Assembly (NCBI GenBank): GCA_016938395.1
Contig: JAFGUS010000067.1
Location: 1-18,699, forward strand
Length of the DNA: 18,699 nt
DNA from: Coriobacteriia bacterium
GTDB taxonomy: Bacteria; Actinomycetota; Coriobacteriia; Anaerosomatales; Anaerosomataceae
Direction of reading: 5' to 3'
A model generated the notes under the pieces. That model was not told the origin of the DNA. It did no database searches and saw only the letters and a list, made by a program, of their open reading frames with translations. The translations under genes and the position numbers were made by a program. Shown here piece after piece: positions 1-7,471 of this stretch (its first letter is position 1; the number at the start of each line of letters is the position of its first letter).

Positions 1-1
1 C

Positions 2-664
2 AAGGTGCGCTACATGCACAGCGACATCGGTACGCTCGAGCGCGTGGAGATCCTGCGTGACCTCCGCGCCGGTGTGATCGACTGCCTCGTGGGCATCAAC
101 CTGCTCCGTGAAGGCCTCGACCTCCCGGAGGTCTCGCTCGTGGCAATCCTCGATGCCGACAAGGAAGGCTTCCTGCGCAACCACCGCTCGCTCATCCAGA
201 CGATCGGCCGTGCCGCACGCAACGTCTCCGGCGAGGTCATCCTCTACGCCGACAAGGTCACGGACTCCATGCGCACCGCGATGGATGAGACCGAGCGACG
301 CCGCGACCGGCAGCTCGCGTTCAACGCGGAACACGGCATCGAGCCGCAGACCATCCGGAAAGCCATCCACGATATCGCGCAGTACGTGCGCGAGACCGGG
401 GTCGGGCTCGAGCCGAGTGTGGATGTGGCGTCCGAGCTTGGCCGCCTTCCATCCGAGGAGCGCGCCCGGATCCTGGCCGCGATGGAGGAGGACATGCATT
501 CCGCCGCTGAGGCGCTCGATTTTGAGAACGCCGCGCGGTTGCGCGACCAGGTCGTGAAGCTCAAGGCCGAGATCGAATCGACGACCACTGACGAGGTGCT
601 TTCACGGCTCAAGAAGGGCGCGCGCAAAGGCTCGGAGCACGCCACCCGCAGGCGCAAGCGGTAA
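2..664 (+). CDS. uvrB: UvrB, excinuclease ABC subunit B (3' part only)
   Basis: UvrB is the damage-verifying helicase-like subunit of nucleotide-excision repair. It receives DNA from UvrA and recruits UvrC for incision. Only the last 220 or so residues are in the window; the frame is open from base 2, so the start lies upstream. Helicase motif V is seen as [14 protein letters not shown], followed by the typical [10 protein letters not shown], and motif VI is QTIGRAARN. The C-terminal UVR domain, which contacts UvrC, is seen as [20 protein letters not shown], about 45 residues before the basic tail (RRRKR). The stop TAA lies 8 nt from the stop of the convergent gene at 673, so there is no room for a separate terminator. 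uvrA and uvrC lie at the other end of the window. Family identity is very secure. Confidence 0.97.
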   Translation, partial: KVRYMHSDIGTLERVEILRDLRAGVIDCLVGINLLREGLDLPEVSLVAILDADKEGFLRNHRSLIQTIGRAARNVSGEVILYADKVTDSMRTAMDETERRRDRQLAFNAEHGIEPQTIRKAIHDIAQYVRETGVGLEPSVDVASELGRLPSEERARILAAMEEDMHSAAEALDFENAARLRDQVVKLKAEIESTTTDEVLSRLKKGARKGSEHATRRRKR

Positions 665-672
665 CGGCTGGT

Positions 673-1329
673 CTACGGCAGATACTGCTGCTCGACCGTC
701 GTGATCGTCTCACCGCTCACGGTGAGCCAGTAGAAACTCGACCTGAATGCGTCCCCCGCAGGGCCGGAGAGCCGGGTCACCCAGTCGTTGAGCGGGAGCA
801 GGTGACCGCCCGGGTCCGAGGTGCCGTCATCTTGCACGACCGTCAACACCGAGATACCGTCCTGCACCGTGAACTCCCGAAGCCGGGTGTTGTCATTCAC
901 GATGTAGTAGTCGTTCGGCGGCGGTGACTCGTCGCCGCGGTCGGCGGCGGCGGCAGAGGCCTCATCACCGGTCAGGAACTGGATGTAATCGACGGTGAGT
1001 ATGGTCGCGCCGTCCTCGATCCGTACGGACACGACGAGTGCGGGGACGCGCTCGGAGGGGGCGGGTGTCTCGGCGGTCGTGGGAGCGTCGGCAGCAGGAG
1101 CCGTCTCGGTCTCGGGCGCGGTGCTCTCCGCGGCGGCCGTGTCCGGCATCGTCTCCACGTCCGCGGCGGAGGCGGCCACGGTGCTCTCCCCGGTATCTGC
1201 AGTCTCTGTGGTCCCGGACTCGGTCATGCTTCCGGGTCGCAGCATCCATACGATGGCGAGCACCACGAGTGCGGCCGAAACGACCGCGATCACGATCAAC
1301 ATCCGCCGGGTGTGATCCGAGTCAGTCAC
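673..1329 (-). CDS. Membrane-anchored protein with low-complexity linker, unknown function
   Basis: I do not recognise a family. The protein is 218 aa. It has a short charged N-terminus (TDSDHTRR), one hydrophobic helix at about residues 10-31 (LIVIAVVSAALVVLAIVWML), then a Thr/Ala/Glu/Pro-rich linker to about residue 95, and a compact C-terminal part of about 120 residues. The positive residues before the helix predict an N-in, C-out single-pass topology, so the C-terminal part should lie outside the membrane. The start is GTG with a GGGAG ribosome-binding site 8 nt upstream. The gene converges on uvrB and diverges from the ABC transporter, so it is probably transcribed alone. The linker resembles flexible spacers of cell-surface proteins. 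No lipobox cysteine is present after the helix. The gene is convincing; its function is unknown. Confidence 0.8.
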   Translation of the reverse strand: MTDSDHTRRMLIVIAVVSAALVVLAIVWMLRPGSMTESGTTETADTGESTVAASAADVETMPDTAAAESTAPETETAPAADAPTTAETPAPSERVPALVVSVRIEDGATILTVDYIQFLTGDEASAAAADRGDESPPPNDYYIVNDNTRLREFTVQDGISVLTVVQDDGTSDPGGHLLPLNDWVTRLSGPAGDAFRSSFYWLTVSGETITTVEQQYLP

Positions 1330-1360
1330 GCTTTGCGCTCCCTAGTGTCAGCCGGACTGT

Positions 1361-1389
1361 GTAGTATCTGCCCATCCGCGCCGTGTCAC
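1361..1389 (-). promoter_or_regulatory. Possible promoter for the 673-1329 gene
   Basis: On the minus strand GTGACA (1389-1384) matches the -35 consensus at five of six bases. A -10-like GATACT (1368-1363) follows after 15 nt, or TACTAC (1366-1361) after 17 nt. Transcription would start about 25-30 nt before the GTG start at 1329. The spacing is imperfect and this was read by eye. Confidence 0.33.
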
Positions 1390-1425
1390 GGACAGTCCAT
1401 ACCCATCAGTGGCCCACAGAAGAGG

Positions 1426-1453
1426 TTGGCGAAGCGTTGGTTTCGGGTAGTCT
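1426..1453 (+). promoter_or_regulatory. Possible promoter of the ABC transporter / metal ATPase group
   Basis: TTGGCG (1426-1431) and TAGTCT (1448-1453) are separated by 16 nt and lie about 55 nt before the ATG at 1509. Each hexamer matches the sigma-70 type consensus at only about four of six bases. The 1330-1508 gap between divergent genes contains no other gene, and I see no clear metal-regulator palindrome in it. Confidence 0.3.
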
Positions 1454-1508
1454 TGAACGGTGTGCGTTGCGCGGCCGCTTGTCGCGCGTGGCTTGAAGGG
1501 GCCGGAGC

Positions 1509-2429
1509 ATGGATGTAATCAGCACCCGATCGCTGACCAAGTACTACGGCAAGACCAAAGGCGTGGCCGATCTCACCATGAGCGTCCCGCAGGGGGCGGT
1601 CTACGGGTTCCTGGGACCGAACGGGGCCGGGAAGACGACGACGATCCGCTGCCTGCTCGGCATGCTCAAGCCGACGTCTGGCAGTGCGACTCTGCTCGGT
1701 GAAGCGGTCTCTCTCGACGGCGCGGACCTGCGGCACCATATCGGCTATGTGGCCGGTGAGGTGCGGCTGTACGAGAAGGAGACCGGCCGCTGGCACATGC
1801 AGTACGCGGCGGGCTTCCGCGGTGGCAAGGGGAGACTTGCCGATGAGCTGCTGGAGCGGTTCGAGTTCGACCCGTCGCGACGTGTCCGCGAACTCTCCAA
1901 GGGCAACAAGCAGAAGCTCGCGCTCATCCTCGCGCTCGCACACGACCCCGAGCTGTTGATTCTCGACGAACCGACGAGCGGGCTGGACCCGCTCAACCAG
2001 GAGACCGTCTACTCGGTCATCGAGGAGCGGGTGGCCGAGGGCCGCACGGTCTTCCTCTCGAGCCACGTCCTCTCCGAGGTCGAGCGGGTGTGCGACACCG
2101 TCGGTATCATCCGCGGCGGACAACTCGTAGCCGAGGAGGGCGTCAAGGCGCTCCTCGGCAAGCGGCTGCGGCAGGTGGGCGTCGAGTTCGCCGAGCCGGT
2201 CGATCCCGCGTTGCTCGCCCAGGTGCCCGGTGTGGACAACGTGACAGCCATCAGCGCCACGTCGTTGACCGCCCGCGCTCGGGGTGACGCGGTGGACGCC
2301 CTCATCAAGCGTGTCGCAGAGCGGCAGGTCCTGGATCTGCATATCCAACAGGCGAGTCTCGAGGACGTCTTCCTCGAGTACTACCGGGACACTGCCGAAC
2401 CTGTCGCTGCCGAAGGAGGGGAGGAGTGA
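1509..2429 (+). CDS. ABC transporter ATP-binding protein (ABC-2 exporter type)
   Basis: This 306-aa protein is the ATPase of a two-gene exporter. Walker A is GPNGAGKTT (residues 36-44). The signature is LSKGNKQ (129-135), a variant common in CcmA/DrrA-like exporters rather than strict LSGGQ. Walker B is LLILDEPTSGLDP with D153 and E154, and the switch histidine is H186 (SSHVLSEVE). The last 90 residues form the extra C-terminal domain typical of drug, polymer or antibiotic exporters, ending in SLEDVFLEYYRD. ATG 1509 has GAAGGGG 7 nt upstream. The TGA stop shares one base with the ATG of the permease, so the two are translationally coupled. The substrate cannot be told from sequence; the following metal ATPase hints at a stress or detoxification role, but this is inference. 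Confidence 0.93.
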   Translation: MDVISTRSLTKYYGKTKGVADLTMSVPQGAVYGFLGPNGAGKTTTIRCLLGMLKPTSGSATLLGEAVSLDGADLRHHIGYVAGEVRLYEKETGRWHMQYAAGFRGGKGRLADELLERFEFDPSRRVRELSKGNKQKLALILALAHDPELLILDEPTSGLDPLNQETVYSVIEERVAEGRTVFLSSHVLSEVERVCDTVGIIRGGQLVAEEGVKALLGKRLRQVGVEFAEPVDPALLAQVPGVDNVTAISATSLTARARGDAVDALIKRVAERQVLDLHIQQASLEDVFLEYYRDTAEPVAAEGGEE

Positions 2430-3223
2430 TGAGCTGGACACTTTTCAAGGCCACACTGCATCAGCACCGCACCTCCATGTTCTGGTTCGCGATCGGCTTG
2501 GTCTCGTATGCCTGGATGATGACGTGGTTCTACCCGACCATCGGTGAGGAGTACGCGAACATCATCGAGACGTTCCCACCGGAGTTGCTCGCTGTGTTCG
2601 GCGGCTCGGAGGTGCCGTTCTCATCGCTCGGTGGCTACTTCCAGACCGAGTATCTCGGCATCATGTGGATCCTCATCGTGAGTTCGGCGGTCATCATCTA
2701 CGCCTCGCGTGCGTTCGCCGGTGAGATCGCTGCCGGCACGATGGAGTTCGTGCTCTCGCAGCCGGTCTCGCGGGTGAAAGTCGCGCTGACGCGTGTGATC
2801 GTGCTTGTGGTGTACGCGGTCGTGCTCGCCATGGCGAGCTTCGTGCCGCTCGAGGTCTTCGGGCCGACCTACGACATCAACCTCGGCTGGGACGTGACCG
2901 GGATGCTGATCGCCTTCGGCACACTGTTCGTTCTCGCGGTGGGCGGATTCGCGATGCTGCTATCGGCCATTTTCCGGGGCGGCGGCAAGCCGGGTGCGAT
3001 AGCGGCCGGACTGCTCGGCACGCTGTGGGTCGCCGATCTGCTGTCTGGCGCCTCGGAGGCCGCTGAGGCGCTCGGCCCCGTCAACGTCATCGCCTACTGG
3101 CAGCCGGGACTCCTCATCAACGGCGAGCAGGTCGCCTCCGAGGCCTGGTGGCTCTACGGGGGCATCGCGCTTGTCAGCCTGATCGCGGCGGTGGTCGTCT
3201 TCTCGCGGCGGGACGTCGCGTGA
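2429..3223 (+). CDS. ABC-2 family transporter permease
   Basis: This 264-aa integral membrane protein partners the preceding ATPase. I count about six hydrophobic helices. The first is near residues 15-35 and is followed by a long outside loop (to about residue 70). The next cytoplasmic segment, SRAFAGEIAAGTMEFVLSQP with VSRVKVALTR, is the coupling-type motif typical of NosY/ABC-2 permeases (EIaaGTmeflLsqPvSR). ATG 2429 is preferred over GTG 2426 because the AAGGAGGGGAGG ribosome-binding stretch ends 4-5 nt before it and it overlaps the ATPase stop as TGATG. The 3' end overlaps the next start as GTGA (3220-3223), so three consecutive genes are coupled. The family is clear; the substrate is unknown. 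Confidence 0.9.
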   Translation: MSWTLFKATLHQHRTSMFWFAIGLVSYAWMMTWFYPTIGEEYANIIETFPPELLAVFGGSEVPFSSLGGYFQTEYLGIMWILIVSSAVIIYASRAFAGEIAAGTMEFVLSQPVSRVKVALTRVIVLVVYAVVLAMASFVPLEVFGPTYDINLGWDVTGMLIAFGTLFVLAVGGFAMLLSAIFRGGGKPGAIAAGLLGTLWVADLLSGASEAAEALGPVNVIAYWQPGLLINGEQVASEAWWLYGGIALVSLIAAVVVFSRRDVA

Positions 3224-3504
3224 CGATGGCCGATCCCGCGCCGGAGACCCACCGGTTCGACCTGGCCGCGGTGCTTCCCGGTCCGCAGCACTGTGTGGCG
3301 TGCGCCGAGCGGATCTGCGCCGGCGTTCGCGGACTCGAAGGTGTTCTGACCGCACGCTGCGATAGCGAGGCGGGAGAGCTCGAGGTCACCTTCGACCCGT
3401 CGGTGGTCTCGTTCGAAGAACTGAACCTCGTGATCGAGCGGCGCGCACTTGAGGAAGCCGATGCGTTCGGTCACGCCGTGTACCGCCTCGAAGGGCTTGA
3501 TTGA
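3220..3504 (+). other. First HMA-like metal-binding domain (stand-alone 94-aa reading if TGA is a stop)
   Basis: This marks the part of the ATPase before the TGA. It contains a complete heavy-metal-associated fold: strand FDLAAVL, the loop GPQHCVACAERI, the turn LEGVLTARC, strand ELEVTFDPSVVS and helix FEELNLVIERRALEEA. It then begins the first strand of a second HMA domain (AVYRLEGLD) and breaks off at the TGA. A natural one-domain metallochaperone would not be expected to end with the first strand of another domain. That is the main structural reason for treating it as part of the ATPase and not as a separate gene. Confidence 0.75.
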
Positions 3505-5613
3505 CCCGACTGCGCGCGGACCGTGGCAAAGTCCGTACAGCAGCTTCCGGGTGTGCTCTCGGCCGACGTGAACTTCGCGACCGGCCTGCTTCGGATCGAG
3601 TACGACCGTGCGAACGACCCTCGTGCGCGCGCGGTGGCGATCGTTGTAGGCGCCGGACACGGCATCGAGGCGCTGGCTGTTGCCGATGACACGGGGCTCC
3701 CGCCGGTCTCGTGGTGGACCCGTAACCGCACCGAGGTCAGCGTGGCCGCCTCGGCGGCGCTGCTCATCGTGGGATGGTTGCTCTCGTGGACGGGTGCCGA
3801 GACCGCCGGGATGGCGGCTCACGCGCTTGCGATCATCGTCGGCGGCTCGCTCGTCTGGCGCCGTGCTGTCGTCTCTCTCATGGCGCGGTCGCTCGATATG
3901 AACGTGCTCATGACGCTGGCTGTCTCGGGTGCGGCTGCGCTTGGCGAGTGGGGCGAGGGCGCCACCGTGATCGTGCTGTTCGCGCTCGGCGGCATGCTGG
4001 AGTCACGCTCCGTGGCCCGCACGAGGCGCGAGATCGGCGAGCTGATGTCACTGGCCCCTGCCCGGGCACGTGTTCGCAGGGACGGCGTCGAACTCGAGGT
4101 GGGGCCAGAGGATGTCGCCGTCGGGGAGTCCGTGGTGGTGCGCCCTGGGGAGCGCGTGCCGCTCGATGGACGCATCACCGAGGGGCGGTCGGCTTTCGAC
4201 GAGTCTCCCATCACCGGCGAGTCACTACCCGCCGACCGGGGGCCCGGGGACCTCGTCTATGCGGGCACGCTCAATACATCGGGTCTCGTCGTGATCGTCA
4301 CAACCGCCGGGGCGACTGACACGACCATCGCTCGGATCGTGGAGCTCGTGGAATCCGCTCAGGCCACCCGGGCACCGGTGCAGCGTTTCGTCGACCGGTT
4401 CAGTCGCGTGTACACGCCCATCGTAGTCGTCGCGGCGATCGCCCTTGCGGTCGGCGGTCCGCTGCTCGGCGAGTTCGCGACCGGCATCTCAGGCTTCGAA
4501 GGGTGGCGGGAGTGGGTGTATCGCTCCCTCACGCTGCTCGTGATCTCGTGCCCCTGTGCGCTCGTCGTCTCGACGCCGGTAGCGGTCGTCTCGGGCATCA
4601 CCCGTGCCACGCGCGACGGTATCCTCGTGAAAGGTGGCGCGTTCCTCGAGCGGGCGGCGGGCATTCGGGTCGTGGCGTTCGACAAGACGGGGACGCTCAC
4701 GGAGGGTCGGCCGGTGGTGGCCGAAGTGGTCGCACTGGGCGATGAACCCTCCGACCGCGTACTGCGTCTCGCGGCCGCGGTCGAGGCGCACTCCAACCAT
4801 CCGCTGGCCGCCGCGGTGGCTGCGGCGGTCGGGGGTCCGCTTCCAGGAGTGAGAGACGTGCGCGAGGAGCCCGGCCGCGGCGTGAGCGGCGTGGTGGATG
4901 GGCTCGAGGTGTCGGTGGTCAGCGCACGGAGCGCTGCAGAGCAGGGGGCAGGACCCGGCGGCGCGGAGACGACGATCGGCGAACTCGAAGCTCAGGGCCT
5001 CACGACACTCGTCGTGCTCGCGCACGACACGGTCCCTCCACGCGTACTGGGCGTGATCGGCGTGGCCGATGCGGTGCGCACCAGAGCGGCCTCGGCTGTG
5101 GAAGGGCTGCGTGCGGGCGGCATCGAGCACGTGGTGATGTTGACGGGCGACAGTCCGCAGGCCGCGGCCCGGGTGGCGGAGATGACCGGTATCACAGAGG
5201 TACGGTCGAGGCTGCTGCCGCAGGACAAGACCGGGGCCGTGGAGGAGTTGCGGGCGGGCTACGGTTCCGTGCTGCTCGTGGGGGATGGCGTGAACGATGC
5301 GCCTGCCCTCGCCACGGCAGACATCGGCGTGGCAATGGGCGCGGCCGGCAGCCACACGGCGATCGAGACCGCCGATGTGGCGCTCATGGGTGACGACCTC
5401 GCGGGCGTGCCGCGCTTCCTCGCCCTCGGCAGGCGGACGATGCGTGTCATCCGGCAGAACGTGGCTGCGTCCATTGCCGTGAAGGTCGTGTTCATCGCAC
5501 TCGCGGTCGTGGGTAAGGCGACGCTGTGGATGGCGGTCTTCGCTGACACCGGGATCGCGCTGCTCGTAATCGCAAACGGGCTGCGGCTTCTGGGGCGCTC
5601 GCCGGAGCGATGA
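3220..5613 (+). CDS. P1B-type Zn/Cd/Pb-translocating ATPase, candidate selenoprotein with in-frame TGA
   Basis: This is a heavy-metal exporting ATPase of the inner membrane. Read through one TGA (3502-3504) it has 797 residues. Domain order: first HMA-like domain with HCVAC (C25, C28); second HMA domain with UPDC (TGA-encoded 95, C98) followed by ARTVAKSVQQLPGVLSADV; two membrane helices; a further helix pair; actuator TGES (332-335); CPC in the membrane (444-446); DKTGT with phosphorylated D488; HP (527-528); GDGVNDAP (from 688); a C-terminal helix pair with a Lys and FADTG. CPC plus this Lys/Asp pair is typical of the ZntA/CadA (P1B-2) group. GTG 3220 overlaps the permease stop; ATG 3226 is an alternative start. 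If TGA really stops, the products are a 94-aa HMA protein and a 696-aa ATPase starting at GTG 3523 with half an HMA domain and no visible ribosome-binding site. ATPase identity is very secure; read-through is strongly suggested but unproven. Confidence 0.85.
3502..3540 (+). promoter_or_regulatory. In-frame TGA with candidate bacterial SECIS hairpin
   Basis: The TGA is at 3502-3504. The upper stem pairs GCGGAC (3516-3521) with GTCCGT (3531-3536), with one G-U at its base, around a 9-nt loop (3522-3530, CGTGGCAAA). A short lower stem, CTG (3510-3512) with CAG (3538-3540), extends it across an internal loop. The distance from TGA to the apical loop is 17 nt, and the second loop base is G. From memory, bacterial SECIS elements need about 16-37 nt, a loop of 3-14 nt and a G in the first two loop bases, so this fits. 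The stem is short, so a chance hairpin in GC-rich DNA remains possible. Confidence 0.6.
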
Positions 5614-5620
5614 CGGGCAG

Positions 5621-5647
5621 AATCTCCCACTATTGCAGGGAGTTTGG
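5621..5647 (+). terminator. Weak terminator-like hairpin after the metal ATPase
   Basis: CTCCC (5624-5628) pairs with GGGAG (5638-5642) around a 9-nt loop, starting 10 nt after the ATPase stop. A mismatch and two A-T pairs extend it, and three T residues follow. It may end the ABC transporter/ATPase transcript. The stem is short and the T tract poor. Confidence 0.35.
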
Positions 5648-5718
5648 CGGTCTGGGTTGCGCCGTCGGGGTGGTAGCGGGAGTATTCGATACGGAATAAC
5701 GAGCAGAGGGGGCGCACC

Positions 5719-6060
5719 ATGACCGACGATGTCATGCGGTTCTTCGCCACATGGCTGTTCACGCACGAGGCTGCCGACGAGGAGATCAAAGCTGCCATCC
5801 GGCGGGGGATGAGCGGGGGTGCCGAGGGGATGAGCGGAGGCCCCGACGCGTTCGTCGACGGTCTGGCGGCGATGGTCGAGGAGGAGAAAGAGAAGCTGAA
5901 GGCCGATCTTGCCGCTCGCGCTCGTGGCGAGGAGGTCGCGAGCGAGGAGTCGGCCGATCCCGCGCTCGACGAGATCCGCTTCGAGGTGGCCGAACTCCGC
6001 GGACGTCTCGACACCATGGAGTCGCTCCTGGAGACGATCCTGCGCAAGGTCGGCGGTTAG
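5719..6060 (+). CDS. Small coiled-coil protein upstream of ubiB-like gene, unknown function
   Basis: This 113-aa soluble protein belongs to no family I can name. Residues 1-30 look helical (VMRFFATWLFTHEAADEEIKAAI). They are followed by a glycine-rich linker with a duplicated heptad GMSGGAE/GMSGGPD (about residues 31-44) and a charged helix (MVEEEKEKLKADLAARA). A C-terminal heptad helix (EIRFEVAELRGRLDTMESLLETIL) is likely a coiled coil for oligomerisation. ATG 5719 has an AGAGGGGG ribosome-binding site about 6 nt upstream. Its stop is 8 nt before the GTG of the ubiB-like gene, so the two are probably co-expressed. The arrangement of two helices with a flexible middle vaguely recalls phasin-like or membrane-scaffold proteins, but I would not assign that. 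Confidence 0.8.
   Translation: MTDDVMRFFATWLFTHEAADEEIKAAIRRGMSGGAEGMSGGPDAFVDGLAAMVEEEKEKLKADLAARARGEEVASEESADPALDEIRFEVAELRGRLDTMESLLETILRKVGG
5805..5837 (+). repeat. Short direct repeat, 21-bp period
   Basis: GGGGATGAGCGG occurs at 5805-5816 and again at 5826-5837, in the same frame. It duplicates seven residues (GMSGGAE, GMSGGPD) in the linker of the small coiled-coil protein. It is probably a slippage-type duplication, and copy number could vary between strains. Confidence 0.55.
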
Positions 6061-6068
6061 GGCGTCCC

Positions 6069-7427
6069 GTGGCCTCCCGCAGTGTTGTCATCACCGGCGT
6101 CATCGTTGGCCAGCTCGTAGGCCAGCTTCCCGCCGCGCGCTTCGGGCTCGCACCGGCTCACGTACGTCGTGCCGCCTGGGCGCGCGGTCTGCGACGCTCC
6201 TTCGAGCGGCTCGGGCCGGCGTTCATCAAGCTCGGGCAGCTCATCTCCGTGCGCCCGGACGAGTTCTCCGCCGAGTTGGTCGCCGAGATGCAGCGCATGC
6301 AAGACGCGGTTCCGCCACTGCCTGCCGAGGCGATCCGCGCCGTCATCCGCTCGGAGTTCGCGGCCGAGCCGGAGGATCTCTTCGAGACTTTCGACAACAA
6401 GCCCCTTGCCGCCGCTTCGATAGCACAGGTCCACCGGGCGACGCTCGCGAGCCCGTACCGACCTGTGTGGGGAGAGGTGCTCCCCGCAGGCGCCGAGGTG
6501 GTCGTGAAGGTCGTCCGCCCTGGCGCGGCCGAGTCCATACTCGGGGATGTCGCCATCGTGCGAAGGCTCGCCGAACGCATGGCCGGCACTCGACTCGCCC
6601 GGCGGTTCGATCCGGTCGGGCTGGTCGACGAGTTCTCATCCACGGTCGACCGCGAGCTCGATCTTCGTCAGGAAGGCCGCTTCGCGGACCGTTTCGCGTT
6701 CGACTTCCGCGATGACGCCAGGGTGCAAGCACCGCGGATCGTCTGGACGAGGAGCACCGGCAAGGTGCTCACGATGGAGTTCATCACGGGTTGGCGGTTG
6801 AGCGACCTGGAGATCGCGCGCGAGGCGGGTGTGGACTGCAAGGGTCTCGCGATCCATGGGGCTACCGCGTTCATGCGGCAGGTGTTCGTCTACGGGCGCT
6901 ACCACGCCGACCTGCACCCGGCCAACATATTCGTCACACCCGATAACACGATCGCGTATCTCGACTTCGGCATCGTCGGGTATCTGACGCCGGAGGAGCG
7001 CATGAACATCACACAGGTGATGGCGGCGCTCATCTACCGCGATCCAGATCGCGCGCTGCGATACTCGGAGAAACTCGGCGTGCATGTGCCGCCGGAGCAT
7101 GTGGAGCCGGTGCGCCGGGGCCTTGGCGCCCTGCTCGACGGCGATGTCCGTCCCGATGGGACGCGGGACTTCGCGCACTTTGGGCTGGGCTTCCTGAAGC
7201 TGCTCGGCGAGCATGGCGTCGCGATCCCGAGCGGGTACGGGTTGCTCATCAAGTCGCTGGCCACGGTGGAGGGTGTCGCCCGGGCGCTGTATCCCGAGAT
7301 CGACATCGTTGAGACCGCGCAGCCGTTCACCACGCGCATCCTTGCGCGTGCGATGGGCGATCCGGTGCGGCTGCGGGAGCGCATGCCGGCGGCGGTGCGA
7401 GCGGCGCTGCGTGAGCTGGTGGTGTAG
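6069..7427 (+). CDS. UbiB/ABC1 (ADCK) family kinase-like protein
   Basis: Members of this family are atypical kinase-like ATPases linked to isoprenoid quinone metabolism or lipid handling at the membrane. The 452-aa protein shows the family's invariant KxGQ motif (K54-L-G-Q57, in AFIKLGQLISVRPDE), the AAASIAQVHRA motif, the catalytic loop HADLHPANIF (H279-N286, D281) and the metal-binding DFG (D299) in YLDFGIVG. It is about 100 residues shorter than E. coli UbiB and I see no C-terminal pair of membrane helices, so it may be soluble or peripheral. GTG 6069 is the first start after the preceding gene's stop (8 nt), and the frame before it overlaps that gene. In a lineage that uses menaquinone, the ubiquinone role of UbiB cannot be transferred directly. 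Family assignment is secure; substrate unknown. Confidence 0.9.
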   Translation: MASRSVVITGVIVGQLVGQLPAARFGLAPAHVRRAAWARGLRRSFERLGPAFIKLGQLISVRPDEFSAELVAEMQRMQDAVPPLPAEAIRAVIRSEFAAEPEDLFETFDNKPLAAASIAQVHRATLASPYRPVWGEVLPAGAEVVVKVVRPGAAESILGDVAIVRRLAERMAGTRLARRFDPVGLVDEFSSTVDRELDLRQEGRFADRFAFDFRDDARVQAPRIVWTRSTGKVLTMEFITGWRLSDLEIAREAGVDCKGLAIHGATAFMRQVFVYGRYHADLHPANIFVTPDNTIAYLDFGIVGYLTPEERMNITQVMAALIYRDPDRALRYSEKLGVHVPPEHVEPVRRGLGALLDGDVRPDGTRDFAHFGLGFLKLLGEHGVAIPSGYGLLIKSLATVEGVARALYPEIDIVETAQPFTTRILARAMGDPVRLRERMPAAVRAALRELVV

Positions 7428-7434
7428 GGGGCGA

Positions 7435-7456
7435 GACGCCGGTGGGAGTCGGCGTC
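7435..7456 (+). terminator. Perfect 7-bp hairpin between the ubiB-like gene and the membrane gene
   Basis: GACGCCG (7435-7441) pairs perfectly with CGGCGTC (7450-7456) around an 8-nt loop, 7 nt after the ubiB-like stop and 15 nt before the next ATG. There is no T tract, so it may be a weak terminator, an RNA end protector or a translation-modulating structure. Confidence 0.35.
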
Positions 7457-7471
7457 CGGGGAGGGGGAGTC

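Noticed and set aside
3502..3504. TGA as a simple pseudogene mutation or sequencing error
   Set aside because: Not excluded, but all catalytic motifs downstream are intact, there is no frameshift, and the TGA falls precisely on a metal-binding cysteine next to a suitable hairpin. A random error would rarely hit that codon.
3523..5613. ATPase as a separate gene starting at GTG 3523
   Set aside because: The 15 bases before the GTG contain no ribosome-binding site, the start would fall inside the first helix of an HMA domain, and the same frame continues upstream through only one TGA. It remains the fallback if TGA is a true stop.
5805..5837. Internal translation starts at the repeated GGGGATGAGCGG
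   Set aside because: Each copy looks like a ribosome-binding site plus ATG, but the upstream helix of the same frame looks genuinely coding and has its own good ribosome-binding site at 5719.
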